From: Massospora cicadina
Lineage: Eukaryota; Entomophthoromycota; Entomophthoromycetes; Entomophthorales; Entomophthoraceae
Direction: 5' to 3'
Length of the DNA stretch: 64,000 nucleotides
Assembly (NCBI GenBank): GCA_022478985.1
Contig: JAKSZP010017430.1
Span: forward strand, 1-64,000
The translations under genes and the position numbers were made by a program. Below the pieces are notes generated by a model. The model saw only the letters and a list, made by a program, of their open reading frames with translations. It was not told the origin of the DNA and did no database searches. This document shows, in pieces, positions 32,700-43,460 of the stretch. The number at the start of each line of letters is the position of its first letter. Positions within the stretch are counted from its first letter, which is position 1.

Positions 32700-33522
32700 C
32701 CTTAGAAGAGGGGCTCATTTACTTCCATTCTCATGTGTGGGTTCCCCCTCCTTCCACCCAAAAGTATTCTGTGCACACCATGATCCCCCCATGGTTGGAC
32801 ATCCCAGCAACAAGAAATGCATCGATCTGATCAAGCGAACCTTCAATTGGGCAGGACTGACCAAAGAGGTCCCAGCTTGGATTGCCAATTGTGTTACTTG
32901 TGCTAGGGCCAAGTCAGATCGCTCCAGTAAGAATGGCCTCCTACACCCTTTACAGCAGGTGGAAGGTCCATGGACCTCAGTGTCCATAGATTTTATTGTC
33001 AATCTCCCCTGTTCTAATGGGTTCACAGCGGTGATGGTAGTGGTGGATCACTTTACAAAATTTTCCCTTTTTATCCCTTGCACTTCTGCAATTATGTTGG
33101 AAGAAACTGCCCATCTTTTTGTATGACATGTGTTTTTGATGTTTGGTCTTCCCCAGGAAATTGTTAGTGACTGGGGTACTCAGTTTACTGCACGCTTTTG
33201 GAGTGAACTCCTATCAATCCTGAAGATAACCCCCTGTCAATCCATGGCATATCACCCCCAGTCTGACGGTCAGACCAAGTGGGTTAATCAAGTCCTCAAA
33301 CAGTACCTGCGTTGCTATGCCACAGCAGCGCAGGATACTTGGTCCGGTGACTTGCCTCTCGCTCAATTTGCATACAATAATGGGATCCACGCATCCATGG
33401 GGTTTTCACCATATGAAGCAACGTTGGGTTATAACCCATCATTTTCAGTTGGGGCATGCTTGCGACCTGAGGTTCAAGCTGCCGTGGATCATGCTACCCA
33501 TATTTGATCAACTCAAGCCTTA
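32700..33522 (+). pseudogene. Element E integrase (broken; catalytic Glu to Lys)
   Basis: Frame 32737-33126 holds the HHCC zinc domain (HHDPPMVGH...NCVTCARAK) and the first catalytic Asp in SVSIDFIVNLP. A TGA at 33124 stands where H and I have Arg (RHVF). Frame 33130-33507 continues with GLPQEIVSDWGTQFTARFW, which holds the second Asp and a Trp where I has Arg. In DGQTKWVNQVL, codon 33277-33279 (AAG) replaces the catalytic Glu. Both changes in QTKW fit CG to CA/TG. FAYNNGIHASMGFSPYEA follows, then a TGA at 33505. DNA strand transfer would be impossible. Confidence 0.87.
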
Positions 33523-34130
33523 GTGCAGGAACACCTCACCAAAGCCATCAATGACTATAAGCAATTTGTGGACTGTAAGCGCCTTCTGGGTCATGACTTT
33601 ATGGTGGGTTCCTACGTCATGCTTGATACCCATCATTTGCAAATTCAAACCCCTTCCTGCAAGTTTGCCAGTAAGCGTTTGGGTCCTCACTTAGTGGAGG
33701 AAGTATTGGGTAATGGGGCGTTCCACCTGAAGCTTCCCACGCATTGGAAGCAGCACCCAGTCTTCCATGTTTCCCAATTGTCGCCCTTCAAGGGTGTAAT
33801 TCCCATGGACCTGGAACTGATCATCATCAATAATGAGGAAGAAGCTGAGGTAGAGGCTATCTTGGCATCTCGCAAGTTGCGACGTTCAGTCCAATATCTT
33901 GTGGCCTGGAAAGGATACCCAGCCTACAAAAATAGTTGGGTCAAGGCGCGCAATTGCGCGAATTGCATGGCCCTGGTTGAAGCCTTCCATGCATCCCACC
34001 CTGAGGCTCCCCGCCCTCCTCAGAAAATCATGATGATTATGGCTATCAAGCTACCTAAAGCACACAAGAATGTGGCTCTGGCGCAGTTTCCCAGTGGGGG
34101 TGCCATTCCTTTGGAAAAAGGAAAGGGTAA
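33523..34130 (+). pseudogene. Element E integrase C-terminus with chromodomain
   Basis: Frame 33523-34524. Residues 1-90 cover the GPY/F-type module (SKRLGPHLVEEVLGNGAFHL, HWKQHPVFHVSQLSPFKG). A chromodomain follows at about 33840-33990: EVEAILASRKLRRSVQYLVA, then WKGYPAYKNSWV and NCANCMALVEAF. The YLVAW-K-GY core and the later W are kept, so it may still fold. Chromodomains of this class steer integration to modified chromatin. The frame has no stop at the end of the interior; it runs through the polypurine tract into the 3' LTR to 34524. Confidence 0.85.
34109..34130 (+). promoter_or_regulatory. Polypurine tract of element E
   Basis: CTTTGGAAAAAGGAAAGGG followed by TAA, directly before the LTR start TGTAAGTCT. 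H has a matching tract (CCTTTGGCAAAAAGGAAGGG on the minus strand, right of 54036). Confidence 0.7.
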
Positions 34131-35519
34131 TGTAAGTCTCAGGGAATGTCCTTTGGCTCTCAATCAGGTCATCTTCCCATTCCCAAATAAAAAGACACTG
34201 AAGAGGATGGCGGTACCTCTCATCACTCAGGGCGACCTCGCTCACATAGTAGATGAGCGATGGGTAACAGCTCATCCGCTTTGGATCCCACCCCCAATAC
34301 CCACACTTACCTTGGCAGAACTGTTGTGGGGAATTAGTGAAATCTGTGCCAAGATTACCAAATTGAAATTGGTCGGATCTAATTCAGCTGGCAATCTGGC
34401 TGATGCCCAAAATTTAAATGGCTGTAAAAGCATGAAGAATGAGATATTGGCAGATCGCCTGATGGTTCCAATTCAATCACTAAACCAGTTGAACAAATAT
34501 TGGGTGCTATTGATGAGGGTTTGAAGCCCCCAGATAGTAATTTGGGTGTTGCGCCCAATGTGCTGCTGTTGACTGAACAAACGGTTAAATGACTGAGCGT
34601 GGGCGGGTTGGCTGTCCTGAACCTGTTCCCAACCAAATGGACCCATCCCTATATGGGATGGCCTTGGGGGATTCCCATCACCCATTGGGCCAAATGCCGT
34701 CATGCTAATCATCAGAAATGTAGTTGAGCCCTGGTTTGGACGTTTGAGGTCAAACTGACAGAGACTCAGCCTGCTACCAAATTTTGCGATGTCAGTTCCC
34801 AAAGAATAAACCTGCCCATTCCCAAACAATTCACCGGTTAGGTCTGAATTTGTGGGTCCCGACCCCATCCTGTCACTACCCAATTGACCACTATTTAATC
34901 AGTTGCATGGCACTGAGAAAATTGTTGGTTGATTTTCTTACTTTCCTTTCCAAATAGATTTTTGCCAAAAAAATCAATTTTTTTTTTTTTTAGTTCTGAC
35001 TGCATCCCAGATGGCATTTCCCTAGTGGTCATCACCCCACACTCTGGGTGGACTTTGCAAATTCTTTTGGTCACCATGGCTCCCTCTATCACTGATTGGG
35101 CCCAGCGAGTCTTACACTTTTGGTTTTACAACCCCGCACTTATGAACTTCTGACAACAATACATGGGGATCTTATGGCCCTATGTACAACAATGGAAAGA
35201 AAGAGTCCATCTCCCTATTGCCCCTGATGAGTTGGCTTCTCAAGCCAAGAATCTCGTCAAAACTATCCCAGTAATCCCACCTCATGTAGTTTAAACCACT
35301 GAGTTGGGAATGGGTTCAGTGTGGTTTGTCGTTGGGATACTCATTACCCTGTTGTTGCATCACCACTTCATGGTATCACATTTCCCAGCTCCATATCAAG
35401 TCATATGGTCGGCAACGCCTCTGGCATTCTGGCTTGCTTTTTGGGTGTTCACGCATCCCAACTGGCAGACTGGTCTAAACTTCTTCTGCCGTTTCCATGA
35501 CACATGCCCTGCCCCCGCT
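34131..35519 (+). repeat. 3' LTR of element E
   Basis: Begins TGTAAGTCTC and matches the 5' LTR up to CATGACA at 35502. It then has 17 further bases (to 35519) before the target duplication ACTCT. The TATA-like TATTTAA is at 34892. The pol frame continues into it up to 34524, and the gag-start frame (MPLAFWLAFWVF-like, 35304-35618) recurs at its end. Confidence 0.83.
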
Positions 35520-36070
35520 ACTCTACTCTTGTGTAGAAGACATTGGTGGATTGAATCTGTAATGCTGTCTGATGACTCTGACGTCCACGCTTATCAAACT
35601 CATACTGAAGTTTCATAAATGTGTTTGGCAAAGAAAATTAAGGATCACAATTTGATTCACACTGGTGTAGCGGACTTCTGCTGTTCATTATAGGAGAGCA
35701 GGTTATGTTCCACAATCCGCATGAATTTAGATTGCAGAATAAGTTGGCTAGTATATGGGTTCAGACCCTTTGAGATAATCAAGAAAATAGGCTTTAATGC
35801 CTACATAATTAAGGATCTGTTAATTAGTTGGGTAGTATATCAACTGAGTGCACACTACGTTCAATCAGACAGATAAACAAATAGGAAAATTGAAAGATGA
35901 AAGGACATATATAACTCATAAGGAGTTTTAAAAGCGCAAAATGAAGAATGAGTGCACGGCGAAATGAAGCAGGTTCTGCTCTAGGATATGGTAGATGTCT
36001 TTAAGGACTGGTTGATGGAGGATGAGATGCAGGTGACGCATCAGAGAGAACCATCTGGTTAAGGAGGTAA
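35520..36070 (+). pseudogene. Element D integrase, right part
   Basis: Continuation of D after the E insertion. Near 35755-35880 one frame reads GFRPFEIIKKIGFNAYIIKD, then LLISWVVYQLSAHYVQSDR. This is the GPY/F module and tail seen in C (WSGPIKVIVKMVMDAYSIKN). Weaker similarity fills 35530-35750, with stops. A purine-rich stretch, GGTTAAGGAGGTAA, at about 36057-36070 could be its polypurine tract. The following 3' LTR cannot be delimited because no second copy is in the window. Confidence 0.62.
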
Positions 36071-39000
36071 TATCCAAAATTTAACCAGATAGTTTTCCCC
36101 CATGATGCCAAGTTTAGGGTTCCATTAGCTAGTTCCAGCATACTGACTAATTATCTGCTTCAATGATAATAGTCAAGCGAAATTAGAGGAATCTGTCAGT
36201 TTTGATAGCATCTGGAATCATTTTTATTGCAGTTGGTGTAATTTGATTACTGGTGACTCAAGCTGAGGATAATTGAAAGAAAGACATATTAAGTTACTAA
36301 TGGGTGCCACAGATCAAATTTTGAAGAATACTAATGAAAATTTTGCATTATACTTATATTTCCGCAAAGAATTACACCATGCAAATTAATGAGTAAAATT
36401 ACCTGCTTAGCTGAAATATAGATCAGCGGCTGAAGCAAGGAGGATAAAAGCGGTGACAAAGAGTAAGGGGAGATCTGTTAAGTTGGAAAACTGCACTGTG
36501 ACTCTGCAGTAGAACTCATACTTTAAATAGACCCCTGGTGGTAGTGGCAATTAAATGCTGCTATAATAAATATTGTGGTTGCTGAAGCGATTTGTTTCCT
36601 TTATTGTTTTACCTTGTTTGTCCATAAAATAGCGACCATCATATTGCTCTTCTGTTGTATCAGTGTGTAATTCCTCCTTTGCAACCATCCTCTGGGCTCT
36701 ATCTCATCCGCAGATTTCTAACACTGAATAATAATTTATTCTGCAGAGTGGGTATATTTCTAAAGTAAGGTTAAGCAGCTCTAAATTTACAGCCTATCTA
36801 ATTGCACATCAATAAAAGTGGGTCTGCGATCCCTATCTTTGAAACTTAAACATATAAAGTAGATAATTTTTAAGCCAGTGCACACTCCACAACGTTCTGG
36901 TAAGGTTTATAGAGCTGGAATTCAATCATTGGTTCATGGGTTAAGGCTGGTAAAATCTTGTATTTAAAATGTGGTGAAGGATGTGGCAGACGATGCCAAT
37001 AGATTTGTCATACAGGATCTAATGCTATGACTAATATGAATATTGAAATTGGTGCAGTGGCGTTGGATCTCTAATGCATAGGTCAGTTTCCAATCAAATA
37101 AAAATGTAGCTGATATGTGCAGAGACATTGGGAAACATTAGTTAAAACTCTACTAGTATAAACCAATTTTATTTAGACCAAAATAAAGTGCACCATAATA
37201 TCTAGTACTAGCAGTGTCTCAGGGCTCACAAATTGAAAGCCTTGGTGGTGAGTAGGTCTTATTAGCTAAAATCAAAAAATAGATCCTTTTTCCAAATGGC
37301 AGCCCCTTGATTATAGACTTCTATAAAACCTAAGGTTCTCATCGGTGCAAATAGTTAATAACTGAGTAGCACTTGGGGGTTTCAGGCCAGGTTAATACCT
37401 AGAAAAGCTAGGGAGGCCAATCCCTAGTTTTTTGTATTTACAATACATAGCAACCTGTCCAATCTTGAGGATACATTGACAATCAATCAAGGATAATGGT
37501 ATAAATTATTAACAATATACTGGTGCCAGTTCAGAGGCAAGGTAGTGTATAATCTAATGAGCAATGCAAATGTCCACAGCTGCTTAGGTGAGGTCATCTG
37601 ATATAAATCAATGGGTCAGAGGTTTGCGCCGTGGGATGGTGAGGTTGGGATTATAAACTTTGATATACCATAATCTGGAAATGGGCCCCATAGAACTTAT
37701 AGTGAATTAATATTAAAAGTGGACATGGCTTTGATGTTAAAAATCACTCAAAGCAATAGTGACCATTAGGGATAAAGCTTGAAAAAGCCAATATACATTA
37801 AAGCTATAGGTTAACACTTGTAAATGTGACCTATCTGATAAAGTGCCTCCGCCCAATAATTCGTTAGAGTATCTATGATTTAAAATTTAGTGGATTATTC
37901 ATATGGTTAGGCCATCACACAAGCTCAACCATATAGGTTAAAAATCTACCCCCAAATTTAAAATTTTTTATGAAATCAAATCTCTTGATGTTAAGCCAGC
38001 TTTAAGTCATTAAGAAACGAACCTGCATCCCTCCAGTGACTATATTTGGGGTAGCCCTTAAACTGAATAGGGGTTGAACATACTATAGCATATACTTCCA
38101 TCGAGCTGACAAGAAGAGAGTATTGTGAGCTGCCTAGGAGTCTATACTGTGTAAGAGACTTGATTTGAGGTCCTTTTTTTGGCGCCCATCCAAAATTATA
38201 AAGGGAGGGTGTTATATTTTGGTATAGAGCAGCTATTTTTCTATAGCTCATCACAATCAAACAGAATATTTGTATTGACTGTCAGGGTGGCGGCTGAATG
38301 AAAGAAGGCTGGAATTCCAATCTGATTGGGTTAGTATCTAGAGGAAACTGAAGAATGCCAGGGTCTCAGCTGTACTAGTGATCCTTGAGAGGGACTCTCT
38401 AGGAGTTACATAAGGAATAAATTTACTCAAACATATACTAAAGGCCCCATATCATCCAAATGGCTGAGATGAGGGAAACCGCGGGTCTTGCGGGGCCACT
38501 TACAAGGGTGGAAGAGACATGGAGGATGAAGACTTCTCCAGGTTCTGCACATGCTAATTTTTGGATTAAATTAGACTGGAATAATAGGGCAACATACAAT
38601 GGATGGATAGTGCTGAATTAATGATGGATTGGCAGGGCAAATTAAGGCTACTGGTGTTGAGTGCACTTGAATTGGCAATGATGATCAGGGATGCACACTT
38701 TTACTCTTTGATCAAAGCATGACAAGTCATTGGATTGATGGGTTAGAACACCCATTCCATGACTGTTGACAACAGTTTTCAAATGGTGGTGTGGCTTGCT
38801 AAATTAACTTAAAAATCCTAGTGGCTTTGTTTGGAGGGCAGGTTATATAAAATTAAATGTTGGAGATGAAGTCCAAATGGTTGATAGTATACAATCCTCT
38901 CAAGGGAGTTTTGTTGACGTGGAAGATGATTGAGTCACCATGAGCGATTAATCCCAAGATGAGCTGCTGAAGGTTCAAATAACTCTTAAATTTGCCGAGG

Positions 39001-39400
39001 TGTTTTGCTAAAGATCTTGCCAGTCAGAGGTCATCTAAATCTGCAAACCAATTGGGAACAATTATGTAGAACATAATCTTTTACATTCTTCTGACTCACT
39101 CCTGAAATCACCATGTCCTATGCGATCTCAAACCTTAACTAAATTTTATTATTGTCCCTAAATCAGAAATAAAGAAATTTTTGTTTTGTTCTTAAATTTT
39201 GCCTAGTTTTACTAGAGATTTAACCTGCTTGATAGCAGAGATTTTCCTTCTCAGAAACCACCTTTCCTAGAAATTTTCCCTAGAGACAAAAGTCTGCTAG
39301 GAGATTTTGCTGAATTACAGCAACTAATAATTGCTTAGATTTCAAAAATTAATAAAAAAGTCAGCAGTAAACTGTAAAAATTACTTTTGAGAAAGAAAAT
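36071..39400. other. About 3.3 kb without recognisable coding, perhaps starting with the D 3' LTR
   Basis: I find no frame longer than about 90 codons and no motif I can name. The minus frame 38260-37991 has no recognisable domain. The first part may be the D 3' LTR, because it follows the D polypurine-like tract, but no partner copy exists in the window. The rest is AT-rich DNA with no obvious repeat of other window sequence. Confidence 0.4.
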
Positions 39401-39600
39401 TAGATAGAGAATAAACTGCCAAGATAACCTAAGAAGTATGGCGCCTTTATAGGAGGGAAAGGAAAATTTTGAGGGAGAAAAGCACTGTTATGGGCTAAGC
39501 ACCTGCACATAGTTTGATTGGTTAGCTAGGAGAGCAAATGCAATGGTAAAATCATTAAACCTTTGGATTGAATTATAAATCTTTTAATAACTAATTGATA
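39400..39600 (+). promoter_or_regulatory. Possible LTR promoter-like segment
   Basis: CGCCTTTATAGGAGGG at about 39442-39457 followed by TTTGATTGGTTAGCTAGG resembles the layout of the G LTR (CCTTTTATAGGCTTGG, then GATTGGCTTAAATTTATA). It may mark a solo or decayed LTR of a G-like family. No boundaries or target duplication were found. Confidence 0.25.
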
Positions 39601-39760
39601 GAAATTTGTATCAAAAGTACAAGTTTTGAATAGACTCAATCTGGCTGGTAAACCAAAGGCGCTAGTTCCATATGGATCTGTCTCAGCTGAGAATCAATCA
39701 AATGAACATAGGGGTGGAATGGTAGCTTTGGGGGATCAATATAAAACCTGTTGTATTAAT

Positions 39761-40113
39761 TTTTTTGGGAAAAAAGAACCTCCTTTAAAAAAGCTCCAAA
39801 AATTATGAAATAAATGAGGAATTAAGTCTACTCAATAAAACCCTTTTTGTAGTCAGCGCCATAACTTAAACTGAATCATATAATTTTTCTCACAAATACT
39901 GATTATTTTTTATGTCTGGATTGTGTATTCAAGTGTAAACTATAAGCAACTTAGAATATATAGTACTGAGTATATAAATTATAAACACCTATTATATATC
40001 AGTCAAAATATGGCGCTGACTTCAAAAAAGGTTTTATTGAGTAGGCTTAATTTCTCAATTATTTCATACTTTTTAGAGCTTTTTTTATGGAAGTTCTTTT
40101 TTTTCCCAAAAAG
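39761..40113. mobile_element. Foldback (MITE-like) inverted-repeat element
   Basis: Two arms of about 100 bases in inverted orientation: 39761-39863 (from TTTTTTGGGAAAAAAGAACC to GTCAGCGCCATA) and 40009-40113 (from TATGGCGCTGAC to the CCCAAAAA run). They are separated by an AT-rich 145-base spacer. Most positions pair, including CTACTCAATAAAACC with GGTTTTATTGAGTAG. There is no coding capacity. The similarity stops at the outer T-runs; I could not confirm a target duplication. A short direct repeat (AGTTCTTTTTTTCCCAAAAA twice, 40092-40146) lies at the right edge. Confidence 0.65.
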
Positions 40114-40297
40114 TTTTTTGAGAAAGTTCTTTTTTTCCCAAAAAACTTTACCACCAGCTATTTTCCCCTCATAAAGATTAGTGCATTTTTAAAAGCGGCT
40201 CTTTTTCCTACTTTTATTAAATATTACTATCTCTTTATATTGTTTTTTCCCTTACTATTTCTCTATAAAATTAAAACTTATTATATATCTATTATAC

Positions 40298-40371
40298 ATA
40301 GTATCTTTTTTTAGCACTAGGTGGTCCCAAACCTAAAGGGGGGATACACCAATCTTTATATATAGTATCTT
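40298..40371 (-). mobile_element. 54-bp LINE-tail insertion with 10-bp target duplication
   Basis: ATAGTATCTT occurs at 40298-40307 and again at 40362-40371. Between them, the minus strand reads a 3' end ...CCTAGTGCTAAAA with a short A-run. Its preceding bases (ATAAAGAT...TTTAGGTT) match the 3' end of K (52445-52500, minus). This is the expected look of a severely 5'-truncated, target-primed insertion. Confidence 0.6.
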
Positions 40372-40387
40372 ATAAACAAATATACTA

Positions 40388-40655
40388 ATTTATCTTATTA
40401 AATTTAGCTGATTTTTTGGTCAAATTATACTAAATTGACTGATCACCATATACAATACTTCATTTTATTAGATTTAGATAATTTTCTGGTCAATGTATGC
40501 TGAATTTACTAATCGCCATTTACAGTAATTCATTTTATTGGATTTGGGTGCTTTTATTAGTCAATCTATGTAAATTTATTAATCTACATAAAATAATTCA
40601 TTTTATCAAATTTAAATGAGCTTATTGGTCAATTTTATGAAAAAATGATACTCAT
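40388..40655. repeat. Tandem repeat of about 69 bp, nearly four units
   Basis: Units start at about 40388, 40457, 40527 and 40595 (69, 70, 68 and about 60 bases). Each carries ATTCATTTTATTxxATTT, then TTxTTGGTCAAT and a TACTAATCxCCAT-like stretch. The units are diverged, so the array is old. There is no coding. Confidence 0.65.
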
Positions 40656-40659
40656 CCAT

Positions 40660-41390
40660 AATAACTTAAGCTCTTCCCACTATGAGCTCAGACTGACTGA
40701 ATTTTGAACATACCCCCCAGCCATAGGGCATATCAAATGTGCAATGAAGCTATTGCTTCACTGATGCCAGGAAAAAAGTTTAATCAATGTTGTATTAGTC
40801 CCACAAGAATCCATCACTTCTGAACCCATTTTTGATATTTACTAAATTAATGGGCATATACTTGCCCAATACTTACAAAAGTAAAATGGGACCTAAGTTG
40901 GAGCATCCTCAATTTTTGGAGAAGATGATCATCTAAATTGGTCCAGTATTATCAGAGTTATGTGCAAACAAACATCTAAAAAATATACAGATTGAATTGA
41001 TTATCTCCTTCTTTTTCAAAGTCAGTTAAAAATCACCCCCAACTTGTGTGAGATTGTAAGATAAGGGGAAGATTTGGGCATTTTTAACTATAATGAAAGT
41101 ATCTTAACTAGGGGTCATATGAATCCTAGGGAAATTGTTGGAGGCTTCTGACTAAACTACCTCTGAAAACCCCTTATGTTACTTTTAATAAGTTATACAA
41201 GAAAAGGAGGGCAGAGAAGGTGGATCCTTGGGGGTAAGGCAATAACTCATCACCAATCTATCATATGAGCCAGATGATTTTGTTGAGATAATGAAGTTAC
41301 TGAATTTTGGGGTCCTTCTTACACCTGAAGAGGTACTGCATACGATCTAGAAGAGGGACTGGGCATCTAGACATATATTGGATATTTCCT
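40660..41390 (-). repeat. Decayed 3' LTR of element F
   Basis: Minus-strand sequence after the F chromodomain. Near 41310-41230 it reads a LAHMIDW**VIALPP segment that aligns with LAHVVDERWVTAHP in the U3 of E and H. The start is near 41380, but the terminal bases are too diverged to fix. The left end is unclear; the tandem repeat and the LINE tail may lie within it. Confidence 0.45.
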
Positions 41391-41399
41391 TTAGAAACA

Positions 41400-42900
41400 G
41401 ATAATAATCTGCCTCCTGGATCAATTACAAAGGTTTAACTCTTGTTTATCACAGAGAGTTTGATGGCGATAATTAATGCAACTTTATGAGAGGGACAGAA
41501 ACGCACAGAAGATAAGGTTTATGGATAGATAAGACTAGTTCCTAGCAGTTAGCGCAGACTTTAGCACTCACCCAGCTGTTTTTATAGAAGGGGTAGCCTC
41601 ACAAGGCTACCAGATACTGGATTGAGTGAAACAATCTCCTTTAAGATAAGATCACCTCTACCTCTGCCTCCTTGAAATAATACATCAAGATAGGGTCAGG
41701 TGACTTGGGCATAGGGGCCTTGAAGGGAGACAATTGGGACACTTTGTAAATATTGTGCTTTTTCTAATGGGAGGGGAGCTTGATATTGAAGGAGCCATTT
41801 CCCAAGCCACTAAGCACTTCTTAAGGGTCAAAAAATTTCACGCTGGCTTTCTGGGAGGGTCTTTCATGTCCAATTAATGGGTGTACAACATGATAAGGGA
41901 TCCTTCCTTGAGCTCATGGCATGGGTGGGCTTTAGGTTTACAACTTCATATAATCTTCTAATGCTTTCAACAAGTGACTTTATACAATAGTGTGGGGTTC
42001 ACATAGGTGATTCAATCGTTCTTCGCTGGTGGAACTGTGGACGTGAGGTGGGTGCCAGTTTAGAATGAGGGATTGTATACTAAATTGGCCTCAAAAGGGA
42101 AAAAGCTAAAGGAAGCATGGGGGTCATCATGTGCAAGTGTGCTAGGAGGTGATTTGATGCCCATGTGTTGACTTGCTGAAGTATAACATTAGAGGTATTG
42201 CTCTAGGGGTTAGTTTCCATCTCAGTTTGACTACCTGATTGAGGTTAAGCAATTGACTAACAGGGTTTAATCTGGAGGTCAATAAGTGAACTCTGGAATC
42301 TGGCATTAGAAGGGTTTGAAAATATTTACTATCTACTTGAGGAGACCAAATAAGGAGATTATATGAGCCAATAAAAGGGCCGCAGCTTCCTCAGAAGCGA
42401 TTGTTGTGTTGCAAGGGATAGAGACGGAAAATTTGGTGAAACAATCAATGACCATTATGATTGAATCAGCTTTTTGAATGAAAAAGCTTTACACGAAAAC
42501 CAATGGTTCTAAGCTCTAGCGGCCTTAATCCTTTGCAATGGATGAAAAAGACCTTTCTTATTCAATCTATCAGAATTAGATTGAGCATATACTATGCAAC
42601 TGAAGATCCAAGAAGGGATCTCTATGGAAGATCCTGGCTAATTATATTTTCTCCTAAATAACTTTTTGCACTTTTTGGACCCAGGATAATCCACAGTAGG
42701 AGGGTCATGGTTCTCTAGAATCACCTGGTCAAAGAGGGCGGGTGGAACCCAAAATCTGTTCCTGAAGAATATAACCATATCTAAAAGGGCTAGTGGGTGC
42801 TCTTGTGAGACTTAATAGGTCATTAAAAAACCCAGTCCCTTCTGAGAGGTCAGATAGGTGGTTATAACTTGATCAAGGAGGGATGCATCAGAAGATAGAC
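41400..42900 (-). pseudogene. Element F integrase and chromodomain (broken)
   Basis: Minus-strand remnant. Around 42480-42410 the frame reads SIIMVIDCFTKFSVSIPCN, aligned with VMVVVDHFTKFSLFIPC of E. Towards the end, VLSGLGNGSFNIKLPSH and VSQLSPFKAPMP (41825-41725) match the GPY/F-type region of E. A chromodomain follows at about 41665-41560: FHSIQYLVAL*GYPFYKNSW and VSAKVCANC. The Trp-Lys pair at its core has become Leu-stop. It is heavily decayed throughout. Orientation and order are clear from the E comparison, and the element is dead. Confidence 0.72.
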
Positions 42901-43460
42901 TGGTAAAAGAAGCTGTGAAAGTTTCAGAGTCAAGATTCATGAAGAGGGAACAACAGTAGTGAAGTCAGGGAGAGCATATATGCAAAAATTCATGGCAGGG
43001 CTTCTACTAAGCATGTCTTGAAAGAAATTCAAGGCCCCTTTATCAAAATCATATCTGTAATTAAAGTTGCATAGAGTATAATATATTCGGCATGGTGATG
43101 GGCAAGCTTCTATGTCTTTCTGCAGCACATTAAATACTAGTAGTCAGTTTGCACAAAGATCTCATTATAGGCCTCTTGTAAGAAGTAGTTCCAGTGAGTT
43201 AGTGCCCATAACACCCTGCCAATTTCTTGTCAAAAACTACCCAGGCATACTTGGGGGATAAAAAGCGCAGGAAATTAAGCAAAAAATACTCAACTCCATC
43301 ATGCTCTTGGAGAAACTACTGAACCCACTGTAACTGAAGATGCATCTTAAGCCACAATGAAGGACTTATATATCTTCAGGCTTGAGGACAGGCACCTTAA
43401 GGAACAAATTTTTGAAGGATCCACATGCCTTCTGACATTCAAATTGTCTAATTAAAGGGG
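42900..43460 (-). pseudogene. Element F RNase H (broken)
   Basis: Minus-strand frame 43128-42937 contains LCNFNYRYDFDKGALNFFQD and MLSRSPA, which align with LCSFNFKYEFVKGALNVLPN and FLSRSPA of E, the end of RNase H. Upstream (43440-43150) are scattered matches such as EFLLNFLRFLS and AWVVFDKKLAGC-like pieces. Stops and shifts are frequent. Confidence 0.65.

Larger units (their letters stand above)
28278..35519 (+). mobile_element. Chromodomain Ty3/gypsy element E, inserted in D
   Basis: Complete element of about 7.24 kb with two 1.37-kb LTRs, gag-PR, RT, RH, IN and chromodomain, and a polypurine tract. The flanking duplication is ACTCT at 28273-28277 and 35520-35524. The right end carries 17 bases (35503-35519) that are absent from the left LTR. 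Its coding regions are the least damaged of the chromodomain copies here, and by LTR similarity it is probably one of the youngest insertions in the window. Confidence 0.85.

Noticed and set aside
37991..38260. 89-codon minus-strand frame as a small gene
   Set aside because: No motif, no ATG context of note and no conservation within the window.
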